Shown here piece by piece: positions 26,548-34,133 of a stretch of DNA of 64,000 nucleotides. The stretch comes from Candidatus Thiosymbion ectosymbiont of Catanema sp. Cochon2018 (lineage in GTDB: Bacteria; Pseudomonadota; Gammaproteobacteria; Chromatiales; Chromatiaceae): positions 32,917 to 96,916 of the forward strand of contig WYCW01000002.1 in NCBI GenBank assembly GCA_011392765.1, written 5' to 3'. The notes under the pieces were generated by a model. It was not told the origin of the DNA. It saw only the letters and a list, made by a program, of their open reading frames with translations, and did not search any database. Numbering within the stretch: the first letter of the stretch is position 1; each line of letters starts with the position of its first letter. The position numbers and the translations under genes were made by a program.

Positions 26548-26612
26548 GGACGGCCAGTTACCCAACCGCCCCCGTACAGATCCCCGCGAGCGGAACTACC
26601 GCACGGGGCTCC
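26548..26612 (-). other. Possible group II intron 3'-end remnant
   Basis: Read on the minus strand, this has GAGCCCCGTGCGGTAGTTCC, then a GGGGATCTGTACGGGGGCGG stretch. This resembles the hairpin found after the reverse transcriptase gene in many bacterial group II introns. No reverse transcriptase is left. It precedes the radical SAM-SIR2-FCD gene. The call is from pattern memory. Confidence 0.4.
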
Positions 26613-26692
26613 TCAAAGTTACTCGCTTCGCACAGAAGGCGACTGCGTGGCGGGTGCTCAGAAGTCATGGCAGATGCGCGGTCGTTCGAGCT

Positions 26693-26826
26693 CAATGCCA
26701 TTAAGTTAGCCGCTGGCCTCTTGCTCGTGGTAGGTTGAGCGAAGCTGGTGCCGCCATCCTGGCGGCAAATAGTTGTCGGCAGGATGCCGGTTTTGCCGAC
26801 GGGTAACGCTTAACTTAATGGCATTG
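26693..26826. repeat. CAATGCCATTAAGTTAAGC-ended element, copy 2
   Basis: A 134-bp unit starting CAATGCCATTAAGTTAGC and ending GCTTAACTTAATGGCATTG. The middle has GGCGGCAAATAGTTGTCGGC and related inverted stretches. It shares ends with 3595-4012 and 43448-43571. It lies just after the dsbD stop. Confidence 0.7.
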
Positions 26827-26850
26827 CCTTCCAAGTGTCACACCACCTCG

Positions 26851-28749
26851 TCATGATCCTATCTTGCGCAGGTGGTCGGCGAACTCCCGCGCCGGCTTGA
26901 ATCCAATCACCCGATAGCCGCGCAGCTCCCGGCCCTGGGGGTCGAAGAACAGGACCGCCGGTGGTCCGGGAATACCGAAGCGTGTCTGCATCAGGGCCTG
27001 ATCCTGGGTGTCGTTGGCGGTGACGTCTGCCCGTAACAAAACGAAACGCTCCAGCTCGGCGACCACCATCGGATCGGAGAAAGTATAGCGTTCCAGCTCC
27101 TTGCAGGACACACACCAGTCCGCATAGAAATCCAACATGACCGGCCGGCCGGCACGGCCGGCCGCGGCCAGCTCCCGGTCCAGATCCGCGACCGATTTGA
27201 TGGGTTTGAAAACGGCATGTCGCGTACTGACATCGCTCCCTCCCAGGCCGAGTCCACGCAGGGGCTGCAGCGTGTCCTTACCGCCCGCGGCCGCGCCTAC
27301 CAGCATCAGCACACCGTAGATGAGCAGGAAGAAACCGACGCCTATCCACAGCTTGCTCCAGCCGCCCGCTGTAGGCGGCAACTGCCGGAGGGCGCCCAGA
27401 TACACCGCCGAGCAGATCAGCAGCAACCCCCACAGGGCCATGGCGACCGCGGGAGGCAGGATGCGCTCCAGCAGCACGATAGCCACCGCCAGCAGGCCCA
27501 CACCGAACACCGCCTTCACCGCATCCATCCAGGCCCCGGCCTTGGGGAGCAGCTTGCCCGCCGACGTGCCGATAACGATCAGCGGGGCACCCATGCCCAG
27601 ACCGAGGGCGAACAGGGACATGCCGCCCAGCAGCCAGTCGCCGGTGCGGCCGATGAAGATCAAGGCGCCGGCCAGGGGGGGTGCAACGCAGGGACCCACG
27701 ATCAGGGCCGAGAGCAGGCCCATGACGGCCACCCCCGCCAGGGTCCCCCCCTGCTGGCGGTTGCTGACGGCGGCAAGCCGGGATTGCAGCCCGGAGGGTA
27801 GCTGCAGCTCATAGAAGCCGAACATGGACAGGGCCAGGGCCACGAAGACCAGGGCAAAGAGGCCGAGGATCCAGGGGTCCTGGAAGGTGGTCTGCAGATT
27901 GGCACCGAACAGGCCCGCAAGCACCCCGGCGGCGGTGTAGGTCAGCGCCATGGCGAGCACATAGACCAAGGACAGCACAAACGCCTTGCGGATGGTAATG
28001 GCCGCGCCCTGACCGGCGATGATGCCCGCCAGGATGGGGATCATCGGAAAGACGCAGGGAGTGAAGGCCAGCAGCAGGCCGAAGCCGAAGAACAGGGCCA
28101 CCGTTGTCCACAGACTGCTACCGGCCAGCCCGGCCGCGATCCGATCCGACTCGGAGACCGGCCTCTCCCCTCCCCTGCCCTGCGGAGGCGATGCAGCGGC
28201 GGCCTCGCGGGCCTGGGATGCACCGACATCAGCGATCTCGGTTGCGGCGGGTAGATCCAGACCGATCCGCTTAGTAACCGGGGGATAACAGATCCCGCGC
28301 TCGGCGCAGCCCTGATACTTCACCACCAGATTCAGGCGGGTCGGTTGCGGCGAGCCGCGCACCAACGGCAGCGACAGGTCGATACGATGATGGTAGACAG
28401 CCACGTCGCCGGTAGTACCGTCCGGACGCACCGTGTCGGGCTTGATCTCCGGCTCCGGCAGCTCATAAAGGCCGAGGGCGACGTTCGGGGTGTCCGCCAC
28501 GGCGATCCGAATCTTCTCCTGGTAGAGGAAGGTCCCGTCCGCGATGTCCCAGGTGAGCTGGAGACGATCCGGGGCCGAAACATAGGCGGTGAAGCGGAAG
28601 GCCTCCTCCGCCTTCGGGAGCTCATCCTCCGTTCCGAGGCCCAACAATTGACCCAGATCGGCGAACGTCGTCGTGCTCGTCACCGCCGCCGGGACGGCGA
28701 GCAGCAGGAGCAGCGGAAATAAGTATCGGTTCAAAAACAACGTACACAT
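26851..28749 (-). CDS. dsbD: Thiol:disulfide interchange protein DsbD
   Basis: A 632-residue inner-membrane electron carrier that moves reducing power from cytoplasmic thioredoxin to the periplasm. A signal peptide is followed by the DsbD-alpha domain with KYQGCAERGICYPPVTKRI (Cys pair). Eight membrane helices follow; the two essential cysteines are in FTPCVFPMIPILAGI and VGPCVAPPLAGALIF. The C-terminal thioredoxin-like domain has FYADWCVSCKELERYTF. All six functional cysteines are present and the length matches the family. It is on the same strand as cutA, which ends 145 bp upstream. Likely clients are TlpA-type proteins, one of which is encoded at 23409-24002. Confidence 0.94.
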   Translation of the reverse strand: MCTLFLNRYLFPLLLLLAVPAAVTSTTTFADLGQLLGLGTEDELPKAEEAFRFTAYVSAPDRLQLTWDIADGTFLYQEKIRIAVADTPNVALGLYELPEPEIKPDTVRPDGTTGDVAVYHHRIDLSLPLVRGSPQPTRLNLVVKYQGCAERGICYPPVTKRIGLDLPAATEIADVGASQAREAAAASPPQGRGGERPVSESDRIAAGLAGSSLWTTVALFFGFGLLLAFTPCVFPMIPILAGIIAGQGAAITIRKAFVLSLVYVLAMALTYTAAGVLAGLFGANLQTTFQDPWILGLFALVFVALALSMFGFYELQLPSGLQSRLAAVSNRQQGGTLAGVAVMGLLSALIVGPCVAPPLAGALIFIGRTGDWLLGGMSLFALGLGMGAPLIVIGTSAGKLLPKAGAWMDAVKAVFGVGLLAVAIVLLERILPPAVAMALWGLLLICSAVYLGALRQLPPTAGGWSKLWIGVGFFLLIYGVLMLVGAAAGGKDTLQPLRGLGLGGSDVSTRHAVFKPIKSVADLDRELAAAGRAGRPVMLDFYADWCVSCKELERYTFSDPMVVAELERFVLLRADVTANDTQDQALMQTRFGIPGPPAVLFFDPQGRELRGYRVIGFKPAREFADHLRKIGS

Positions 28750-28894
28750 CTTCCCGTCTCACGGTCCTCTGCCCCTTGAATTGGCCACAACCCAACTACG
28801 AATCAGCGTTCATCAGCGGCGAAAGAAAAGAAGGAATCCCAGGTACGATGTTCAATTTGTTCTTGAACCATTTCTAAGGGCGGCAATCGGGGGA

Positions 28895-29239
28895 TCAGGC
28901 GTCGCTTGCGGTACATGTGTGTACCCACTCCAGATAGCCGGGCAGCCCCCTGGTCACGGGGATTGCGATAATCTCGGGTATCTCGTAAGGATGCAGCTCG
29001 CAAAGACGGGCGCGCAACGCCTCGAAGCGGGCATCCGTGGTCTTGATCAACAAGAGCGTCTCGGTGTCCCGTTCCACCTTATCTTGCCACAGATACACGG
29101 ACGTCAGAGCGGACAACCGATTGACGCAGGCGGCGAGCCGCTCCACCACCAGGGTCTCCGCGATCCGGGCCGCGGTTTCATCGTCCGGACAGGTGCAGAA
29201 AACGACCAGAGCCTCCGGACCCCTATACTCGTCACCCAT
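28895..29239 (-). CDS. cutA: Divalent-cation tolerance protein CutA
   Basis: A 114-residue trimeric CutA1 protein. Landmarks are VVFCTCPDDETAARIAETLV, ERLAACVNRLSALTSVYLW, VERDTETLLLIKTTDARFE and HPYEIPEIIAIPVTRGLPGY. I chose ATG 29239 (MGDEYRGPEALVV); the longer frame adds 13 unlikely residues. CutA binds Cu2+ and other metals in vitro; its exact role is unclear. It is next to dsbD, as in Escherichia coli and many relatives, and the region upstream of it is where the 23-kb cluster begins. Confidence 0.92.
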   Translation of the reverse strand: MGDEYRGPEALVVFCTCPDDETAARIAETLVVERLAACVNRLSALTSVYLWQDKVERDTETLLLIKTTDARFEALRARLCELHPYEIPEIIAIPVTRGLPGYLEWVHTCTASDA

Positions 29240-30000
29240 GGATTTGCCTCCGCTACATGTGCCTAATGTCAGGGCCACCGAATGATAAATCGAGGTTGAA
29301 CCCAGCGAAACCCGGCGCTATGGGCAGCTCAAGCAGGCTGTCACCGGGGCTGGGACGCCGGAATCTGCCGGTGCCGGGGAGGGCAAGTTGCGGGAATTGC
29401 CACTGTCCGCTCCAGGTACCGGTGCTCATATCGGGTGAAACCGCTGAGCCCCTTGGCAGCCTTGCAATGCCGGTGGTATGCCGTCCCTGGCGACTGGGTT
29501 CCGGGGTCCCACCCGGAACGACGGTGAGGTGCCAGCTCGCAGGTCTTCACGGACCCGATGCCGCTTTGGGTGCGGACCTGGCAGCTTTTGCGACGCTCTC
29601 TCAAGGGAGGGTGTCGTAACAGGTGGTATCCGCGCTCGTTCCCACACTCCAGAGACTGGGAAAGTATTACTGAATTTCCGGAGTGTCGGGGACAGGGCAA
29701 CACAATTTCCCCGAATTGGGTAGAAAATATTTCTCCCCGTCCCGTATAGCATAGGATTTGGCGTGGAATATGGCAGCCTCATCCCACCGCTTCCGGGAAA
29801 GCCGAATACTTTCACAGTCTCTCCAGCGTGGGAACACCGTCTTGTCCGCTCCAGCAAACTCTGACTCGCCGTACCGATCGGCATTGGTGTGCTCTACCTG
29901 ACCGCTTACTCGATGCCGGAGCGTAGGAGTCAGCAAATTTTTTATGGTAAAACTAACGGGGCTTCGTGGACTATGAACTCACAACTTACCGTAATTTGAT
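29240..30000. other. Intergenic region at cluster boundary
   Basis: About 760 bp with no gene I can support. It contains a head-to-head pair of GTGTCGTAA-type ends near 29585-29620 (TTTTGCGACGCTCTCTC and GGGAGGGTGTCGTAA) and a GTATTACTG.ATTT segment related to 56450-56475. It separates housekeeping cutA from the SEFIR/MoxR cluster and is a likely insertion edge. Confidence 0.55.
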
Positions 30001-31455
30001 ATGAACCATCCCCGTGTCTTTATCAGCTACAGCCACGATTCCGAGGACCACAAGAAGTGGGTGTTGGGCTTGGCACAACGCCTGCGTCAGGACGGTCTCG
30101 ATGCATGGCTGGACCGGTTTGTGAAAGGCCAGCCGGCCCAGGGCTGGGACCGTTGGATGCTCGACGAGCTGGATGCCGCCGCCTTTGTGCTGGTGGTCTG
30201 TACGCCGACCTACTATCGGCGTTTTCGGGGTCATGAAAAACCGGAGGTGGGACACGGCGGCGTCTGGGAGGGAGGCATTATCATCGACGATCTGTACCAC
30301 CGGGGTAGCCGTACCTCTAAATATGTGCCTGTACTGCGCCGTCCGGAAGATCGAGCGTCTATTCCAGAGCCCCTACGCCGTTACACCTTCTATGCACTCA
30401 CTTCGGAAAACAATTACGGTGCTCTGAGGGATCACCTGTTGGAGCGTGCAGGAACCAAACCCTGGCCTTTACCTTTAGATCCTCTTGAGCCGGGGCCAGC
30501 TCCTCCGGTTCCACCGCTCACCTTCGATCCGAAGGATACGGGAATCGGACCGAACGGCCAACACCCTTCCCCTAACCCCATTGTGACCCGGCAATCGGCC
30601 CTCGATGTCTGGCGCGAAAAGCTCGAGTTCCTCCTAATAGAAGAAGCCAAGGCCGTGGACGCCGCCGCGAAATTTCAGATCAGAAAGCAGATTGAAGAGG
30701 CCCAGGCAAAAATCCAGGAGTTGGAGGGCACTCGGCCGACGCCGGCCCTACCCCCTCAGGAACCTGAACCATTTCCCGAACCGACACCACCGACTCCGCT
30801 ACCAAAACCAACACGACGCCAAGACGAGTTTGGCCGAATCTGGCTGGCTATCAAAGCGAATAAGCTGATCCTAGCCGATGGGAGTGTGTTGGAAGTCCGT
30901 AAGGACTACGACATCATGAAAAAGCCCGTCACCTTCCGCGAATTCGACGACTATTGCCGTATCACCGGGCGTTGCCCCAAGGACGATTTCCTGCGGAAAA
31001 AGGGACAGCATCCGGTGGTCAATGTGAGTGCCTTGGAAGTACTCGAATTTGCGAGGTGGTTGAGTACGCGCACGGGCGTGCGGCACCGTCTCCCGACGGC
31101 GGACGAATGGGAGTTCGCCGGGCGTGCCGGCGCGACCGGGGAGTATTGTTTCGGCGATGCCATCACACGTCGCCAAGCCTGCTTTGGTGGGTCCGATAGG
31201 ACGGGGACCGTCCCGGTAGGCAGCTATCCAGCCAATGAGTGGGGGTTGTACGATGTGCACGGAAACGTCTGGGAGTGGACTATGGCCCACGGTCAAGGGG
31301 ATCAGGCCATTACACCCAATAATACCCTGCTGGAGTTGAGAGGCGGCTCGTGGATGGATGACGAAACCTGGTTGGGTTTTTCGAAGCGGCAGGAGCAGCC
31401 TGCCGGCAAGAGTAGTGGATCTATCGGATTTCGTCTGGTACGAGAGGTGACATAG
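30001..31455 (+). CDS. SEFIR domain - FGE-sulfatase domain protein
   Basis: A 484-residue two-domain protein. Residues 1-150 are a SEFIR domain (a TIR relative): RVFISYSHDSEDHKKWVLGL, LAQRLRQDGLDAWLDRF and DAAAFVLVVCTPTYYRRF. Residues 150-275 are a proline-rich linker with a short coiled coil (EAKAVDAAAKFQIRKQIEEA). Residues 290-484 are a formylglycine-generating-enzyme-like (SUMF1/PvdO) domain: HPVVNVSALEVLEFARWLS, HRLPTADEWEFAGRAG, GLYDVHGNVWEWTM, ELRGGSW and GSIGFRLVR. In conflict systems SEFIR domains act as effectors or adaptors and FGE-like domains probably bind peptides. It opens a nine-gene same-strand cluster; the next gene starts 2 bp after its stop. Confidence 0.88.
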   Translation: MNHPRVFISYSHDSEDHKKWVLGLAQRLRQDGLDAWLDRFVKGQPAQGWDRWMLDELDAAAFVLVVCTPTYYRRFRGHEKPEVGHGGVWEGGIIIDDLYHRGSRTSKYVPVLRRPEDRASIPEPLRRYTFYALTSENNYGALRDHLLERAGTKPWPLPLDPLEPGPAPPVPPLTFDPKDTGIGPNGQHPSPNPIVTRQSALDVWREKLEFLLIEEAKAVDAAAKFQIRKQIEEAQAKIQELEGTRPTPALPPQEPEPFPEPTPPTPLPKPTRRQDEFGRIWLAIKANKLILADGSVLEVRKDYDIMKKPVTFREFDDYCRITGRCPKDDFLRKKGQHPVVNVSALEVLEFARWLSTRTGVRHRLPTADEWEFAGRAGATGEYCFGDAITRRQACFGGSDRTGTVPVGSYPANEWGLYDVHGNVWEWTMAHGQGDQAITPNNTLLELRGGSWMDDETWLGFSKRQEQPAGKSSGSIGFRLVREVT

Positions 31456-31457
31456 GC

Positions 31458-34073
31458 ATGATAGGGAATGACACCGGGAACGGGGAAACGGACGAACAGG
31501 CCCGGACAGAATCGGAGGTAGCTGACCAGGAGGCATCGGAACCCGATAGTGACGATCCTTCCCAAACCTCTGCTCAAGGCGATGAACCGACAGAGACAGA
31601 CGCCCTTGAGGCGTTGGAACCCGACAATGACGAACTTCTTCAGTCCTCTGCCCAGGGCGACGACCCGACGGAGGCATTGGAACTGCCGGGACCAATGTCC
31701 CCGCTGCTGTTACCACCGGACGAACAGGCGGTAGAGAGATTGGCGGGGTATTTGGAGAATGAGCGCATCGTGGTGGCAACTTGTCCGGACGAGGGCGTAG
31801 CTCGGAGCACCGTCTTCCGCCTGCAGGAGCAGGCCAGGTTTTCCGACTTAAATTGGCAGGCCCTCAAGACCGACTCCGATGCCGGCCTGGACACCTTCGC
31901 CCGGCGTTTCGTCATGGGCGACAGGCAGAACGAGGACAGGGAAAGCCTTATCCTGATCTCCTTGTATCAGGTTTCCCTGAGCTCCGACATCGAGAGCCTC
32001 ATGTCGCGTCGCACCGCACCTGGGCGTTACCGCGAACGTCTGCGGGATCTCGGCCGGTATGTGGTGGTGATCGCCCCACCGGACCGGGCCTCACGGCTGA
32101 CAACATTGGGGAGAAGTACAAAGCAGGTCCCGCAGGTAGAGCTCGATTACCTGCGACCCTTGCTGACGGATTACGGGGAGACAGGAGAGCAGGGGCTCAA
32201 CTACGAAGAAATGCTCAAGGACATCCGCTCCAAGGGTCTCTGGGGGGATACGGAGAAGGAGTTTTACGAACGTCTTTGCCACCACCGCGAGCTCAAGAAT
32301 CTGCTCGAACAGGCCCATCGGTGCCAGCAAGGGGGGATAGAGGAGACGGCCTTCCTGGAAGAGGAGCGGCGCATTCTCGAACAACGGATCGACGAGCAGG
32401 ACCAACCCGGACGGATGCTGTTGTTCGTCGCGACCTTCTTCGACGAGTTGAGCGTCCCTCACTTCTCCGAGCTGGTTGTCGGTCTGTTGGGAGACGACGT
32501 GCGGGTGGAACAGGAGCAAGTGCCGGTGGTATCCGGCAGCGAGGCGGGGAAGACGCAGTTCAAGGAGAAAAAGGTCAGCCTTGCCGATGAGTTCCGGGCA
32601 CGCGCGGGTCCCTTGCGAGACGCGAACTTCCTGGCCGTGGTCTCCGGCAAGGACAGTTACCCCACGATCGATTTCCGCTATCCGGCCCTGCGTGGCCAGA
32701 TGCGTCGGTACATCCTGGGTAACCGCACGGAATTCTTCGATCTCGCATTTCGGCGGCTGATCTCGACCGGGGTCTTGTTCCACCCGGAGCGACGCGTGCA
32801 GGAGGCGGCGATTCGCCTGGCGACGACGGCAGCCCTGCAATACCCGCCGAGCCACAACGAGCAATGGTTGCATGCGCTCTTATCCAGCCGGCTGGGGGAG
32901 TTGGATCTGAAGGATCTGGAAGATCGGGAGGGCACGGCGCCTGACCAGTGGAAGAAACTCATCGAGGTTTTCCAGGAACGCTTCCGCGGACAGGACCGCC
33001 AGCGGTTCGGTAAGCTGCTACGGGAGATGTGGGCGGAGGAGAGCGGGCGTCTGCGCGAGAGTGTGGAGCTCTTGTTGAAAAATCTCATTGCTGCGAAACA
33101 GTACGAGCCGGTATTGGCTATCCTCAGCGCGGTCAAAGCCCCTTGGACCTTCAACTTCTCCAAGCAAGTCTTGAACGGGGGCAGCAGCTATGCCAAGGAA
33201 CAGACCTATCGCTATCTTCTGGGAGCGGTACTGAAGCGGGACGCAGGCTTCGGGGAACTATTCGAGGCGTTTGGTGGCTGGCTGCCCGATGACAAGACCG
33301 AAGAAACGAGCTATGGCGTACTGAACCGTTACGGGGCGCGCCTGCTCGTGCAGGCCCTGTTGCAGCGTACCTTGCAGCCCGAACCTCGGGCTGAGGGTAT
33401 CGTGCCCTCCGACAATGCCCTCCTGGCCTACCTGTTCGACGAGCAAGACCCCCATTTCGGGCAGGTCCTCGAAGTGCTTTTCAACCCGGCCGTTACCCAC
33501 TACCTCCAGGATTTGGTATCCGAGGAGACTCGGTACAACAAATGGTTGAAGACAACCGTAGAAAGCCTGGTCCGCATCGGCTTGATGATGCAGCGTTGCC
33601 CGGAAGCGGAAGCCGATCCGAAGCTGGTCGAGGAATGGGTGCATAGCCATATCAGCAAGGAAATCGGCATCAATCGAGCCTACAAGCTGAGGATAGGAAA
33701 TCCTCGCAGTCTCGGCCAATCCCAGGAGTTCAGGAAAGCGGTCGGCGAATGGGCGGAAAGGCTGCCCTATATCCTGGTGGCGGAGTGGTACCTGTTGTTG
33801 ACCGGTACTTCCCAGGACCGTGCCCCCCAGGATCACGACCGGTTGGTACAGAAATTTCTCGGCGAGCTACACCAGCGGTTACGGGGTGACCGTAAGCGCA
33901 TGCGTGACCTGCTAGAGGCCTGGCGCGCCGAGGCGGAGGCACTGAACCAGTCCATCGCCCTGCTCCGGGAAACCAGGCCGACCGAGAACCGGAAGCGGCT
34001 CCGTGCCTTGGGGGAGAAACGCAATGCAATCAACCGATTGCGCCGCCTGTGGGGAGAGATCGGGCGGGGCTGA
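31458..34073 (+). CDS. STAND-like helical protein with degenerate P-loop
   Basis: An 871-residue protein. Residues 20-77 are an acidic tail with two similar repeats (EPDSDDPSQTSAQGDEPTE and EPDNDELLQSSAQGDDPTE). Residues 86-200 resemble the start of a STAND or AAA-type ATPase, but the Walker A position reads CPDEGVARST (109-118), lacking the GKS/T lysine, and the Walker B strand SLILISLYQVSL has no acidic pair. The rest (about 250-870) is mainly helical, with a coiled-coil end (LRETRPTENRKRLRALGEKR). It starts 2 bp after the SEFIR gene, so both are co-expressed. An inactive (pseudo) NTPase acting as a scaffold is my best reading. I do not know a close named family. Confidence 0.65.
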   Translation: MIGNDTGNGETDEQARTESEVADQEASEPDSDDPSQTSAQGDEPTETDALEALEPDNDELLQSSAQGDDPTEALELPGPMSPLLLPPDEQAVERLAGYLENERIVVATCPDEGVARSTVFRLQEQARFSDLNWQALKTDSDAGLDTFARRFVMGDRQNEDRESLILISLYQVSLSSDIESLMSRRTAPGRYRERLRDLGRYVVVIAPPDRASRLTTLGRSTKQVPQVELDYLRPLLTDYGETGEQGLNYEEMLKDIRSKGLWGDTEKEFYERLCHHRELKNLLEQAHRCQQGGIEETAFLEEERRILEQRIDEQDQPGRMLLFVATFFDELSVPHFSELVVGLLGDDVRVEQEQVPVVSGSEAGKTQFKEKKVSLADEFRARAGPLRDANFLAVVSGKDSYPTIDFRYPALRGQMRRYILGNRTEFFDLAFRRLISTGVLFHPERRVQEAAIRLATTAALQYPPSHNEQWLHALLSSRLGELDLKDLEDREGTAPDQWKKLIEVFQERFRGQDRQRFGKLLREMWAEESGRLRESVELLLKNLIAAKQYEPVLAILSAVKAPWTFNFSKQVLNGGSSYAKEQTYRYLLGAVLKRDAGFGELFEAFGGWLPDDKTEETSYGVLNRYGARLLVQALLQRTLQPEPRAEGIVPSDNALLAYLFDEQDPHFGQVLEVLFNPAVTHYLQDLVSEETRYNKWLKTTVESLVRIGLMMQRCPEAEADPKLVEEWVHSHISKEIGINRAYKLRIGNPRSLGQSQEFRKAVGEWAERLPYILVAEWYLLLTGTSQDRAPQDHDRLVQKFLGELHQRLRGDRKRMRDLLEAWRAEAEALNQSIALLRETRPTENRKRLRALGEKRNAINRLRRLWGEIGRG

Positions 34074-34133
34074 TGGGATCACGCAACGGAACCCTGGAGT
34101 GGGCTGAAGTCACTTTTTTTGGGAACGATACCT

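Larger units (their letters stand above)
26501..26850. other. Intergenic region before the fusion gene
   Basis: No gene. It contains a possible intron remnant (26548-26612) and a MITE (26693-26826). The promoter of the fusion gene must lie here or in the AT-rich stretch 26513-26545 (TAAATAGATATTTTG...), but no clear -10/-35 pair is certain. Confidence 0.5.

Noticed and set aside
29240-30000. Small open frames in the cutA-cluster gap
   Set aside because: All are short, overlapping on both strands, and rich in Pro/Arg with no motif or ribosome-binding site.
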